NCBI GenBank assembly: GCA_003576695.1
Contig: QOZQ01000003.1
Span: 62,001 to 126,000, forward strand
DNA from: Taklimakanibacter lacteus
Lineage (GTDB): Bacteria; Pseudomonadota; Alphaproteobacteria; Rhizobiales; Aestuariivirgaceae
Direction: 5' to 3'
Length of the DNA stretch: 64,000 bases
The notes beneath the pieces are model-generated. The model saw nothing but the letters and a program-made list of their open reading frames with translations, made no database searches and was not told where the DNA came from. Every line of letters begins with the position of its first letter. The stretch's first letter is position 1. Shown here piece after piece: positions 43,364 to 52,400 of this stretch. A program made the translations under genes and the position numbers.

Positions 43364-43864
43364 ATGAAAATGGCCTATGGCCTCGTCCTCAGCCTTGTGG
43401 CGGCTTTTGCCGTTGCCGGCTGTTCCGAGACCAAAATGCAGGATTTGCTGGGTTCGGGAAAGAATGCGACGCCGGACGAGACGCAGGTGCGCGTCAACCG
43501 CAACCTTTCCATGCCGCCTGATCTCAATTTGCGTCCGCCCTCGGGCGAGACCAGTGAAGACGGCCAGCCCCAGCAGATCGCCAGCGCCCCGCCCCCGGCC
43601 GAGCCCGCGATGGACCAGGCGCAGCCGCAGCCCGCACCGATGACGACGGCTGCCGCCAATCCCCCGCCCGCGCAAGGCCAGCAGCCGCCGCAGCAGGACG
43701 TCTACGAGAAATACGGGATCTCGAAGGTGGGGCCGGACGGCAAGCCGAAGACCGAGAACCAGCTGTTCAAGGAATTGAAGGCGGCGCAGCTTGCCGAGAA
43801 GCGCAAGACCAATCCGAATTACGGGACGATCTGGAACATGGGCAACGTGTTCAAGGATGAATAG
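43364..43864 (+). CDS. Proline-rich lipoprotein (DUF3035-like)
   Basis: A 166-residue outer-membrane-type lipoprotein. The signal 'MAYGLVLSLVAAFAVAGC' ends in a VAGC lipobox. 'KNATPDETQVRVNRNLSMPP' with DLNLRPP is the part I associate with the alphaproteobacterial DUF3035 family. A Pro/Gln/Ala-rich low-complexity stretch (about 70-110) follows, and a basic C-terminus. It sits between lspA and the M16 peptidases, a conserved neighbourhood in this class, which hints at envelope quality control. Family assignment is tentative. Confidence 0.75.
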   Translation: MKMAYGLVLSLVAAFAVAGCSETKMQDLLGSGKNATPDETQVRVNRNLSMPPDLNLRPPSGETSEDGQPQQIASAPPPAEPAMDQAQPQPAPMTTAAANPPPAQGQQPPQQDVYEKYGISKVGPDGKPKTENQLFKELKAAQLAEKRKTNPNYGTIWNMGNVFKDE

Positions 43865-43943
43865 GCGCGGGCCATGGTCCCGCATCGCCAGCCTCTTCAG
43901 CCCGCCCGCCGCATCACGCCAATTTTACCACACAGGTGATCTC

Positions 43944-45350
43944 ATGAGCTTCAAGCGCCGCGGGCTTTATGCCGCTTTCGCGGGCGTGTTTCTGCTGGCG
44001 GTGTTTGTCCGCCCGCTGCCCGCCGCCCAGCCTCTGGCCGAGACCTTCACCCTCAATAACGGCATGCAGGTGGTGGTCATTCCCGATCACCGCGCTCCCG
44101 TCGTGACCCACATGGTGTGGTACCGCGTGGGTTCGGCCGATGAGCCGCAGGGCAAGGCCGGCATCGCGCATTTCCTCGAGCATCTGATGTTCAAGGGCAC
44201 CACCAAATATCCGCCCGGCGCCTTCAACCGCATCATCCGCCAGAATGGCGGCGAGGATAACGCCTTCACGTCGAAGGACTACACGGCCTATTTCCAGCGC
44301 ATCGCCAAGGAACGGCTGGGCCTGGTGATGGATCTCGAAGCCGACCGCATGCAGAACCTGGTGCTTAAGGACGAGAATGTGCTGCCCGAGCTCAAGGTGG
44401 TGGAGGAGGAACGGCGCGAACGCATCGACAATGATCCCTCGAGCCTGCTCAGCGAGCAGATCGACGCCATGCTCTATCTGGCGCATCCCTATCGCAAGCC
44501 GGTGATCGGCTGGATGCCGGAAGTCAACAGGCTGACGCGCGACGATGCGATCGCTTTCTACAAGGCGCATTACACGCCCGCCAACGCCATCCTCGTCGTC
44601 GCCGGCGATGTGACGCCGGACGAGGTGAGGAAACTGGCCGAGGAGCATTACGGCAAGCTCGCGAACACTTTCGATGTGACGGCGCGGATGCGCACCGAGG
44701 AGCCCGAGCCGATCGCGCCGCGCCGCGTCACGCTGACCGATGCGCGCGCCGCTTCGCCGGTCGTCCAGCGTGCCTATCTGAGTGTTTCCTACGCCACCGC
44801 TGCGAAAGGCGAGGCCGAGGCGCTCGACGTGCTGGCCGAGCTCCTGGGCGGCGGCGCCACCAGCCGTCTCTACAGGAAGCTGGTGGTCGAGAAGCGCCTC
44901 GCCTCCTATGCCGGCGCCTGGTATTCGGGCGACGGGTTGAATTCAGGCATCTTCGGCGTCTATGGCTCACCCGTCCCCGGCGGCGCGGTCGAGCCGGTGG
45001 AAGCCGAGATCGATGCCATCCTCGAGGACATCAAGGCCAATGGCATCACCGAAGATGAGCTTGCCCGCACCAAGGCGACGCTGATCGCCGACACCGTCTA
45101 TGCCCGCGACAACCAGGGCACCCTCGCCCGCGCCTTCGGCTCGGCGCTGACCACCGGCATGACCGTCGCCGATGTGCTCGCATGGCCGGACCGCATCCAG
45201 GCGGTGACGCTCGAAGACGTGAAGGCCGCCGCAGCGAAGACCTTCGATGACAGGCGCTCGGTGACCGGCGTCCTCCTGCCGGCCGCCGGCGCTCCGGCCG
45301 GCGGCGGTGAGCCCACCGATCCGACGCCGTCCAACTCCACCCAACAGTAA
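43944..45350 (+). CDS. M16 family zinc peptidase (catalytic subunit)
   Basis: A 468-residue exported peptidase of the pitrilysin family. It has a signal peptide (about 8-28) and the inverted zinc motif HFLEH (His76, Glu79, His80) in 'GIAHFLEHLMFKGT', with the downstream Glu in 'LKVVEEERRERIDNDPSSLL'. The second M16 domain follows. The ATG at 43944 has AGGTGA upstream; an in-frame region reaching 43791 overlaps the lipoprotein gene and is not used. It is followed 3 nt later by an M16 homologue lacking the metal site; such pairs form heterodimers. Confidence 0.93.
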   Translation: MSFKRRGLYAAFAGVFLLAVFVRPLPAAQPLAETFTLNNGMQVVVIPDHRAPVVTHMVWYRVGSADEPQGKAGIAHFLEHLMFKGTTKYPPGAFNRIIRQNGGEDNAFTSKDYTAYFQRIAKERLGLVMDLEADRMQNLVLKDENVLPELKVVEEERRERIDNDPSSLLSEQIDAMLYLAHPYRKPVIGWMPEVNRLTRDDAIAFYKAHYTPANAILVVAGDVTPDEVRKLAEEHYGKLANTFDVTARMRTEEPEPIAPRRVTLTDARAASPVVQRAYLSVSYATAAKGEAEALDVLAELLGGGATSRLYRKLVVEKRLASYAGAWYSGDGLNSGIFGVYGSPVPGGAVEPVEAEIDAILEDIKANGITEDELARTKATLIADTVYARDNQGTLARAFGSALTTGMTVADVLAWPDRIQAVTLEDVKAAAAKTFDDRRSVTGVLLPAAGAPAGGGEPTDPTPSNSTQQ

Positions 45351-45353
45351 CGC

Positions 45354-46691
45354 ATGAGGCCCGTGATGCGCCCGCTTCGCCCGTTCTTTGCGGCACTCGC
45401 CATCGTCGCCATCCATGTCCTGCCGGCGCAGGCCATCGAGATCAAGGAAGTGAAGAGCAAGGGCGGCATCACCGCCTGGCTGGTCGAGGACCACACCAAC
45501 CCGCTCATCGCCATGCAGTTCTCCTTTTCGGGCGGCGCCGTCAATGACGCCGCCGGCAAGGAGGGCACCGCCAACTTCATCACCGCGATGATGGATGAAG
45601 GGGCGGGCGATCTCGATTCGGCCGCCTTCCAGGCGAAGCGCGACGAGCTGGCGATGAAGATGTCCTTCGACGCCAGCTTCGACCGGTTCCAGGGCTCGTT
45701 CCAGACTTTGGCCAACCGGCGTGACGCCTCCTTCGCGCTGCTCAAGCTGGCGCTCGCCAAGCCGCATTTCGCGCAAGAGCCGCTCGATCGGGTGCGCGAC
45801 CAGCTCCTCGTCGGCGCGCGCCGCAAGGAAGAGGAGCCCGACACCATCTCGTCGCGCGCCTGGATGGCGAAGGCTTTCGCCGATCATCCCTATGCGCGCG
45901 AGACGGACGGCACGGTGAAGTCCATCGCCACGATCACCGCCGAGGACCTCAAGGCGATGCACAAGCAGCTTTTCTCACGCAAGGGCCTGAAAGTGGCCGT
46001 TGTCGGCGACATCGACGAGGCGACGCTGGCGCGCCTGCTCGACGAGACCTTCGGCGATCTCCCCGACACCGATCCGCCGAAAGCGGCGCCGATGTTCCAT
46101 GTCGACGGCAAGCCCATGACCGAGGTGATCGACCGCGACATCCCGCAGAGCATCATCACCTTCGGCACCGATGGCATGCTACGGGCCGATCCCGATTTCA
46201 TCCCGGCCTATGTCGCAAGCTTCGTCCTCGGCGGCGGCGGCTTCGGCTCGCGTCTCACCGAGGAAGTGCGCGAGAAGCGCGGCCTCACCTATGGCGTCTC
46301 GATCGGCCTCTATTCGTTCGATCATGCGGGCCTCGTCTTCGGGCAATTGGGCACGCGCAACGAGAAGGCGGGCGAAGCGCTCGGCGTCGTCAAGGACACG
46401 ATGAGGAAATTCGCCGAGGAGGGGCCGACCGCCGCCGAGCTCGCCGAGACCAAGACCTATCTCACCGGCTCCTATGCGCTGCGCTTCGATTCCAATTCCA
46501 AGATCGCCAGGCAGCTGCTTGCCATCCAGGAGGACAATCTCGGCATCGACTATATCAACCGCCGCAACGACATGATCGATGCGGTGACGCTCGATCAGGC
46601 CAAGGTCCAGGCCAGGCGCATCTCCGAGCCCGACAAGCTCATCGTGACGGTGGTCGGCAAGCCGGAAGGGATCAAGTCCGACGGGCAATAG
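45354..46691 (+). CDS. M16 family peptidase homologue (non-catalytic subunit)
   Basis: A 445-residue exported protein with a signal ('PFFAALAIVAIHVLPAQA'). Where the active partner has HFLEH this one reads 'TANFITAMMDEGA', so the zinc ligands are missing. It keeps the Arg-Tyr substrate-binding signature 'EEVREKRGLTYGVSIGLYSF' in the C-terminal M16 domain, the usual division of labour in M16B heterodimers. It lies 3 nt after the catalytic subunit gene. Confidence 0.92.
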   Translation: MRPVMRPLRPFFAALAIVAIHVLPAQAIEIKEVKSKGGITAWLVEDHTNPLIAMQFSFSGGAVNDAAGKEGTANFITAMMDEGAGDLDSAAFQAKRDELAMKMSFDASFDRFQGSFQTLANRRDASFALLKLALAKPHFAQEPLDRVRDQLLVGARRKEEEPDTISSRAWMAKAFADHPYARETDGTVKSIATITAEDLKAMHKQLFSRKGLKVAVVGDIDEATLARLLDETFGDLPDTDPPKAAPMFHVDGKPMTEVIDRDIPQSIITFGTDGMLRADPDFIPAYVASFVLGGGGFGSRLTEEVREKRGLTYGVSIGLYSFDHAGLVFGQLGTRNEKAGEALGVVKDTMRKFAEEGPTAAELAETKTYLTGSYALRFDSNSKIARQLLAIQEDNLGIDYINRRNDMIDAVTLDQAKVQARRISEPDKLIVTVVGKPEGIKSDGQ

Positions 46692-46699
46692 CGCGGCGC

Positions 46700-48250
46700 T
46701 TATTCTTCCTTTTCGACGCGCCTCAAAATAGCCCGGTAGCGGCTGAAGATTGCCGCATCCTCGAAGAAGTTCACTTCGATATCGGCGATTTCGTCGATGG
46801 TCAGGCCGGGCCAGTGTGCCTTCAGCTTTGCCAGGGTGTCCTGCGCCTGCCTGATTTCTCCCAATTCGAAATGGCAGACGGTGAGATGAGTGAGCGACCA
46901 CGATGTCACGGTTTCCATTTTCGCGTAACAGGCCGTTGCCTCGCGATATCGTCCGGCGGTCGTCAGCAGGATGCCACGAAAGTCCTCGTACCAGCCCACG
47001 GCGAATGGGTCACGGCGCTGGGCTTCGGATATGTCGCGAAGTCCCTCTTCCGGCCTGCTCGTGTAATTGAACAGCAGAGCGCGGATGCTCAGAATGAACG
47101 GGTCATTCGGGTTCAGGGCAACCGCACGGTCGAGGCTGATTTCAGCCTGCTTGAAGCGACATAGATACAGGAGAGCGAAGCCGGCGGCGAGATGCCCATA
47201 GGCCTCGTCCGGGTCAAGCTGCAATGCGGCCTGTGCGATCTCCAATCCGGCATGAAGATGGTCACGAAGGTGATCGCGAAGATGATCCGGATTGTGGTAG
47301 ATCCAGTAGCATTTGATGGCCTCGACAAAGCCGAGCATGGCGTGGGCGGCGGCAAACCGCGGATCGAGCGCTACCGCCTGGCGCAGCAAGGGCTCCGCTT
47401 TGCGCACCGTGTCATAGGTGGCCGTCAGTTGCAGCGCCCGCAGGTAAAATTCATAAGCCGACATGTTGTCGGTCGGTCGAGCCCTGGCGTGCGATGCAAT
47501 CGCGGTTCTGGCCTGCCGGGCCAGGCGGGCCGCGATCATCTGGGTGATTTCGTCCTGGATGGCGAATATGTCGGTGAGCTCGCGGTCGTAATGCTCTCCC
47601 CAGACATGGGCCGTCGAGGATGAGTCGATCAGCTGCACGGTGACCCGGACCCGGTTGCCGAACTTGCGCACGCTGCCTTCGACGACATACTGGACACCGA
47701 GCTTCTTCGCTACGTCGGCCAGGTCATTCGTCTTGCCGCGGAACTGGAAGGACGAGTTTCGTGCAATGACCAGAAATTCTCTGAACCTTCCGAGCTCGGC
47801 GATGATGTCTTCGGTGATCCCGTCGCTGAAATAATCCTGCTCCGGATCGCCGCTCATATTGTCGAAGGGCAGCACCGCTATGGAGGTTTTGGAGGGTGCG
47901 GGCTTCTCGCCGGCCGCCTGGCCGGCCGGTTCGCCCGCACCGTTTACGGCCAGTGTCGAGGCTGGTCTCGGGCCAGCATACTTGTAGCCGCGGCCATGCA
48001 CCGTCATGATCATGCCGGTGTCCAGCGCCTTGCGCAGCGCCGAAATATGCACTTGCAGTGTGTTTTCTTCCACCACCAGGCCGGGCCAGACCGCATCGAA
48101 GAGCTCGGTTTTGCCGACAACCTCTTCCGGCCTCTCCAGCAGCATGGCAAGGATGTCGAAGGATCGCGCCGAGAGCTCCACCGGCCCCTTGGGACCCAGC
48201 AGAAGCCGTTCGGCGCGCTTCAGGCGATAGCTCCCAAACTCCAAGTCCAT
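46700..48250 (-). CDS. Winged-helix (OmpR/CadC-type) regulator with TolB-like and TPR domains
   Basis: A 516-residue protein. Residues 1-95 form a winged-helix DNA-binding domain ('ARSFDILAMLLERPEEVVGK', 'VVEENTLQVHISALRKALDT', 'TVHGRGYKYAGPRP'). Residues about 120-240 resemble the TolB-like/adenylate-cyclase-associated domain ('SIAVLPFDNMSGDPEQDYFS' then 'DGITEDIIAELGRF'). The rest is TPR repeats ('AYGHLAAGFALLYLCRFKQA'). It has no membrane segment, unlike CadC. A 12-nt tandem repeat gives HLRDHLRDHLH near residue 323. Target genes are unknown. Confidence 0.88.
   Translation of the reverse strand: MDLEFGSYRLKRAERLLLGPKGPVELSARSFDILAMLLERPEEVVGKTELFDAVWPGLVVEENTLQVHISALRKALDTGMIMTVHGRGYKYAGPRPASTLAVNGAGEPAGQAAGEKPAPSKTSIAVLPFDNMSGDPEQDYFSDGITEDIIAELGRFREFLVIARNSSFQFRGKTNDLADVAKKLGVQYVVEGSVRKFGNRVRVTVQLIDSSSTAHVWGEHYDRELTDIFAIQDEITQMIAARLARQARTAIASHARARPTDNMSAYEFYLRALQLTATYDTVRKAEPLLRQAVALDPRFAAAHAMLGFVEAIKCYWIYHNPDHLRDHLRDHLHAGLEIAQAALQLDPDEAYGHLAAGFALLYLCRFKQAEISLDRAVALNPNDPFILSIRALLFNYTSRPEEGLRDISEAQRRDPFAVGWYEDFRGILLTTAGRYREATACYAKMETVTSWSLTHLTVCHFELGEIRQAQDTLAKLKAHWPGLTIDEIADIEVNFFEDAAIFSRYRAILRRVEKEE
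47253..47288. repeat. Three tandem 12-nt units inside the regulator gene
   Basis: ATGAAGATGGTC, ACGAAGGTGATC and GCGAAGATGATC follow each other in frame, adding a HLRD-type repeat to the protein without breaking the frame. Confidence 0.7.
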
Positions 48251-48334
48251 ATGCCGAGAACTCCGCTCCTTGGCGGGACGGAGGATAACTCAACTTGGTC
48301 GTGAAGGCGAACTTCAGGGCTTTCCAGGAGGAGT

Positions 48335-48850
48335 TTAAGGCGTCGGGGCGACGAAGGGGTTGGTCTCGCCGGCATCCTTGTTCGTCTCATAGCAGCGATC
48401 GAGCCGCGCCAGAGCGGCGGCGCTCTTGTCGAGCGGGATCTTCAGCGTGGCGCCGGCGCCGCGCACATCGAGATGATTGGCATTGCGCAATGCCTTGTTG
48501 AAGCGGGCGTCGGTCAGGGCCAGGCGCACCGTGTCGCTGGTCGCCGTGACATCGGCCTTCCAGGCCACCGAGCCCGCCGCGAAGTCGACCGCATAGCTCT
48601 TTCCGTTGTCGAGCTTCCAACGCTCTGAGGTCAGCGTCAGCGATGTTCCGGCCTCGTCGCGTGCGAAACTGGCCTTGAGCCCGGCATCGGTCATGCGGCT
48701 CATGATGCAGCGATCGAATTTCTGTTCCTTGGTGAAGCTCGCCTCGATCTGCCACGGCCCGATGAGGACGGCCATCTGATCATTGGCAGCTTGCGCCTGT
48801 GCGGCGCCGGACAGCACAATCACGGCGAGAAAGATGACGCGACCTTTCAT
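48335..48850 (-). CDS. Secreted protein of unknown function
   Basis: A 171-residue protein with a clear signal peptide ('MKGRVIFLAVIVLSGAAQAQ' then A). The mature part begins 'NDQMAVLIGPWQIEASFTKE' and has two cysteines ('DRCIMSRM' and 'ARLDRCYETN') likely to form a disulfide. This layout recalls small periplasmic invasion-associated (IalB-like) proteins, but the resemblance is weak. Upstream on the same strand is a repeat-filled intergenic region. Confidence 0.7.
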   Translation of the reverse strand: MKGRVIFLAVIVLSGAAQAQAANDQMAVLIGPWQIEASFTKEQKFDRCIMSRMTDAGLKASFARDEAGTSLTLTSERWKLDNGKSYAVDFAAGSVAWKADVTATSDTVRLALTDARFNKALRNANHLDVRGAGATLKIPLDKSAAALARLDRCYETNKDAGETNPFVAPTP

Positions 48851-48898
48851 GCAAACCTCCTCATGCTGCGAACAGGGAAATCCCGCTAGTGCGCATCC

Positions 48899-48998
48899 CG
48901 GCGAAGTGGAATCACTTCGCCGAAAAGGATTCGCGCCAAATCAATATGTTGGAGCAAATCCTTGTCGCCAAAGTCTTCAACTTTGGCGGGATTTGCTC
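48899..48998. repeat. Nested inverted repeats (intergenic element B)
   Basis: CGGCGAAGTG (48899-48908) pairs with CACTTCGCCG (48913-48922). Further right, GAGCAAATCC (48952-48961)/GGATTTGCTC (48989-48998) encloses CGCCAAAGT (48966-48974)/ACTTTGGCG (48980-48988), making one long stem. The pattern is typical of dispersed Hyphomicrobiales intergenic repeats. Confidence 0.75.
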
Positions 48999-49028
48999 AG
49001 ATAAGAACGTTTCCGACAAAAAGTTCCC

Positions 49029-49637
49029 TCAGGAATGGCGGGCCCGCAACGCCATGTTTTCCTCTTCGAGGGCCGCGATCCGGGCCTGAAGCTCAGCCAG
49101 CACGCGCTCGACATCCTCGGCGTCGATCTTCTGCGGGATGTGCTGTGGGCAGTTGATGTCCCAGGCTTCGACATCGAACAGGATCACCTGCTCGGGCTTT
49201 GCTTCATAGTCTCGCGGCATCAGTTGCGCGAGCACCTCTGCATCATGGCTGATGCGCGCCCGGCCCCACAATTTCACGCGCCGGCGATGGGCGTAATCCA
49301 TGAGGAAGAGAAAGGCCTTGTCGTTCTCGGCAAGATTGCCGGTCGTCACATATTGCCGGTTGCCCTTGTAGTCGGCGAAAGCGAGCGTCTTCGGGCCCAC
49401 GATCCGGATGAAGCCCTTGGGCCCGCCGCGATGCTGGGCATAGGGCTGGCCCGCCGCATTGGCGGTGGCGAGATAGGCCGTGTCGACGCTGCTCAGGAAC
49501 TGGGCGAGGTCTTCGGTGAGCCCGGTGCGGAAGCCGCCGCGCTCCTCCATCCGTGCATAGTTCTGCCGCGACCCACGCTCGGCCTGGATGGCCTTGATGG
49601 TGGGGGTGAAGGCGATATCGCTGGAAGGGGTGCTCAT
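49029..49637 (-). CDS. Pyridoxamine 5'-phosphate oxidase-fold flavoprotein
   Basis: A 202-residue split-barrel protein of the PNPOx-like superfamily that probably binds FMN. 'FLSSVDTAYLATANAAGQPY' , 'HRGGPKGFIRIVGPKTLAFA' and 'DYKGNRQYVTTGNLAENDKA' are the family core. A C-terminal coiled coil ('ELQARIAALEEENMALRARH') is added. The ATG at 49637 fits the fold start. It diverges from a LysR-type gene with a 75-nt AT-rich gap, so it is probably that regulator's target. Its substrate is unknown. Confidence 0.87.
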   Translation of the reverse strand: MSTPSSDIAFTPTIKAIQAERGSRQNYARMEERGGFRTGLTEDLAQFLSSVDTAYLATANAAGQPYAQHRGGPKGFIRIVGPKTLAFADYKGNRQYVTTGNLAENDKAFLFLMDYAHRRRVKLWGRARISHDAEVLAQLMPRDYEAKPEQVILFDVEAWDINCPQHIPQKIDAEDVERVLAELQARIAALEEENMALRARHS

Positions 49638-49712
49638 GCCCCGGAATATATTTATTTCCTGAAGAACGATAATATCTGTAATTGGCACAACATTATTGCT
49701 ATTCCTGCACGA
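49638..49712. promoter_or_regulatory. Divergent promoter region between the flavoprotein and LysR genes
   Basis: This 75-nt gap is strikingly AT-rich for the genome. ATAAT (49669-49673) and ATTAT (49692-49696) form an interrupted inverted repeat of the T-N11-A style used by LysR regulators, though with a longer spacer. Confidence 0.4.
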
Positions 49713-50606
49713 ATGGACCGGATCGACACGATGGCCGCTTTCGTGGCCGCCTGCGAGGCCGAGAGCCTCACGGCCGCCGCCCGCCGCCTTGGCCTGTCGC
49801 CCTCGGTCATCTCGCGCCAGATCGCCAGCCTCGAGACCCGCCTGGGCGCCCGGCTTTTCCACCGCACCACGCGCTCGCTGAGCCTCACCGATGCCGGGAG
49901 CCGCTATCTCGAGCGTGCCCGCCGCATCCTGGCGGATATCGAGGAGGCCGAGCAGGCGGCGCAGAGCGAGAGGACAGAGCCGAAAGGCAGGCTCTCCATC
50001 ACCGCGCCCCTGATCTTCGGCCGGCTGCATGTGGCGCCTCTGCTCGCCCGCTTTGTTGCGCGCCACAAGCAGGTCTCGGCGGAGCTCAATCTGTCCGACC
50101 GCTTCGTCAACCTGGTCGAGGAGGGCCATGACCTGGCGATCAGGATCGGTCATCTGCCGGACTCGCAACTGATCGCCAGGCGCTTCGGCGAGACACGGCG
50201 CGCCGTGGTCGGAAGTCCCACCTATCTGGCGGGCGCCGGCACGCCGCTGCATCCGCGCGACCTTGCGGGTTTCGACCTCATCGCCTTCACGCCGCTGTCG
50301 CCGCCCCATGACTGGCACTTTGTCGAAGCGGGCGCCGACTTCCGCATCAGCCTCGCGCCGCGCTTCGTGACCAATAGCGGCGATACGGCGATCTCGCTGG
50401 CGCTCGCCGGCTCAGGCCTCGTCCGGGTACTCTACTACCAGGTGCGGGATGCGATCCGGGAGGGAAGCCTGGTCGAGGTCCTGGCGCCTTTCGCGCCCGA
50501 GTCCCTGCCGATCCATGCCGTCTATCCTTCCGCCAGATTGCTGCCGGGCAAGGTGCGCGCCTTCATCGAGCTGGTTGCCGAGACGGCAGATTGGCGCTTG
50601 AGCTAG
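49713..50606 (+). CDS. LysR-family transcriptional regulator
   Basis: A 297-residue regulator: winged helix at residues 1-60 ('DTMAAFVAACEAESLTAAAR', 'LGLSPSVISRQIASLETRLG', 'ARLFHRTTRSLSLTDAG'), a linker helix, then the periplasmic-binding-protein-like effector domain ('LIFGRLHVAPLLARFVARHK', 'EEGHDLAIRIGHLPDSQLIA'). The ATG at 49713 begins exactly at the helix-turn-helix; a much longer in-frame reading to 49035 runs antisense to the flavoprotein gene and is rejected. It probably controls that divergent gene. Confidence 0.93.
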   Translation: MDRIDTMAAFVAACEAESLTAAARRLGLSPSVISRQIASLETRLGARLFHRTTRSLSLTDAGSRYLERARRILADIEEAEQAAQSERTEPKGRLSITAPLIFGRLHVAPLLARFVARHKQVSAELNLSDRFVNLVEEGHDLAIRIGHLPDSQLIARRFGETRRAVVGSPTYLAGAGTPLHPRDLAGFDLIAFTPLSPPHDWHFVEAGADFRISLAPRFVTNSGDTAISLALAGSGLVRVLYYQVRDAIREGSLVEVLAPFAPESLPIHAVYPSARLLPGKVRAFIELVAETADWRLS

Positions 50607-50626
50607 CGCCGCACTAGATTACCCGC

Positions 50627-52399
50627 ATGAGGATTCGCAGACTTCCGGAAGGCATCGCCAACCGCATCGCCGCGGGCGAGGTGATCGAGCGCCCGGCCAG
50701 CGTCGTCAAGGAACTGGCCGAGAATGCCATCGATGCCGGGGCGCGGCAGATCGATGTCGCCTTCCGCGATGGCGGGCGCAGCCTGATCCGCGTCAGCGAC
50801 GACGGCGAGGGCATGGATCGCGACGAGCTCGACCTCGCAGTCGAGCGCCATGCGACCTCGAAGCTCGCCGATGACGATCTTGTCGAGATCCGGACGCTGG
50901 GCTTTCGCGGCGAGGCGCTACCCTCGATCGGCGCGGTGAGCCGGCTTTCTCTCGCGTCCCATGCACGCGCGGCACGGGACACCTGGCGCATCGAGGTGGC
51001 GGGCGGCCGGAAGTCCGCGCCCGCGCCCGCGCCCCGCATCGAGGGGACGACGGTCGAGGTGCGCGATCTCTTCTATGCCGTGCCGGCCCGGCTCAAATTC
51101 CTGCGCTCGCCGCGCGCCGAGACGGCGGAAGCCGCCGATGTGGTGCGCCGCCTGGCGCTCGCGGCCCCCCATGTCGGCTTCAGCTTCACCTCCGAGGAAC
51201 GCGTGCTCATCGACCTGCCGCCGGAAGCGGAAGATGACACTGGCCGCAGGCGCCGCATCGCGCGGGTCATGGGCGAGGAGGTCTTCGCCAATATGGTCGA
51301 TTTCGACGGCGGCAAGGACAGCTTCAGACTATGGGGCCTGGCAAGCCTGCCCACCTATCATCGCGCGCAAGCGGGCCTGCAGTTCTTCTTCGTCAATGGC
51401 CGGCCGGTGCGCGACAAGCTGCTGGCCGGCGCCATCCGCGGCGCCTATGCCGATCTCCTGACGCGCGGGCGCTTCCCGGCCGTGTGCCTGTTCATCGAAT
51501 GCCCCAGCGCCTTCGTCGATGTGAATGTGCATCCGGCCAAGGCCGAGGTGCGCTTCCGCGATTCAGCCTTGGTGCGGGGCGCCATCGTCTCGAGCATCCG
51601 CGAGGCCTTGGGCGGCGGCAGCCGCAGGACCTCGGCCGGATTATCCGCCGCGACGCTGAGCGCGCTCCGCCCGGTGATGCCGCAGCGCCGCCCGGCTTTT
51701 GTCGAAACCGCCTTTGCCGGCTTCGCGCCGCAAGGCATGGAAGAGGAGCAGGCGCATTTCGCCATGGACAATGTCGCCTCGGCCCGCATCGAGGAGGCGC
51801 TGCCGCTGACCGAAGAGGTACCGCATCCCTTGGGCGCGGCGCGGGCGCAGTTCCATGAGAACTATATATTGGCGCAGACCGAGGACGGCATCGTCATCGT
51901 CGACCAGCATGCCGCGCATGAGCGCCTGGTCTATGAAGAGCTGAAGGCAGAGCGCGCGGGAAAGAAGATCGCGACCCAGCCTCTGCTCATTCCCGATGTG
52001 ATCGATCTCGATGCCGGCGCCGTCGAGCGCCTTGCTTTGGCGGCACCGCTTTTGGCCGAGCTCGGCCTCGTGCTCGAGCCCTTCGGCGAAGGCTCCGTCG
52101 TGGTGCGCGAAGTGCCGGCAGCGCTGTCCGGCGGCCGGATCGCGCATCTGGTGCGCGATCTCGCCGATGATCTCGCCCAGGACCAGAGCACGACGGTCGA
52201 GGAGCGCGTCAATCATCTCCTCGCCACCATGGCCTGCCATCATTCGGTGCGCTCGGGCCGGCAATTGCGCGCCGACGAGATGAACGCGCTGCTGCGCAAG
52301 ATGGAAGTGACGCCCAATTCCGGCCAGTGCAATCATGGCCGCCCGACATTCATCGAGCTGAAGCTCAGCGACATCGAGCGGCTGTTCGGCAGGAGCTGA
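50627..52399 (+). CDS. mutL: DNA mismatch repair protein MutL
   Basis: A 590-residue mismatch-repair protein. The N-terminal GHKL ATPase has 'IANRIAAGEVIERPASVVKE' with LAENAIDAGA, and 'GFRGEALPSIGAVSRL'. The C-terminal domain holds the endonuclease motif DQHAAHERLVYE, plus 'ACHHSVRSGRQLRADEM' and 'CNHGRPTFIEL', all features of nicking MutL from bacteria without MutH. It should therefore make the strand-specific incision itself. It converges on rsmD with 1 nt between. Confidence 0.96.
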   Translation: MRIRRLPEGIANRIAAGEVIERPASVVKELAENAIDAGARQIDVAFRDGGRSLIRVSDDGEGMDRDELDLAVERHATSKLADDDLVEIRTLGFRGEALPSIGAVSRLSLASHARAARDTWRIEVAGGRKSAPAPAPRIEGTTVEVRDLFYAVPARLKFLRSPRAETAEAADVVRRLALAAPHVGFSFTSEERVLIDLPPEAEDDTGRRRRIARVMGEEVFANMVDFDGGKDSFRLWGLASLPTYHRAQAGLQFFFVNGRPVRDKLLAGAIRGAYADLLTRGRFPAVCLFIECPSAFVDVNVHPAKAEVRFRDSALVRGAIVSSIREALGGGSRRTSAGLSAATLSALRPVMPQRRPAFVETAFAGFAPQGMEEEQAHFAMDNVASARIEEALPLTEEVPHPLGAARAQFHENYILAQTEDGIVIVDQHAAHERLVYEELKAERAGKKIATQPLLIPDVIDLDAGAVERLALAAPLLAELGLVLEPFGEGSVVVREVPAALSGGRIAHLVRDLADDLAQDQSTTVEERVNHLLATMACHHSVRSGRQLRADEMNALLRKMEVTPNSGQCNHGRPTFIELKLSDIERLFGRS

Positions 52400-52400
52400 G

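Noticed and set aside
49029-50318. Long minus-strand frame extending the PPOx protein across the LysR gene
   Set aside because: Only the last 202 residues match the PPOx fold; the remainder is antisense to the LysR coding sequence.
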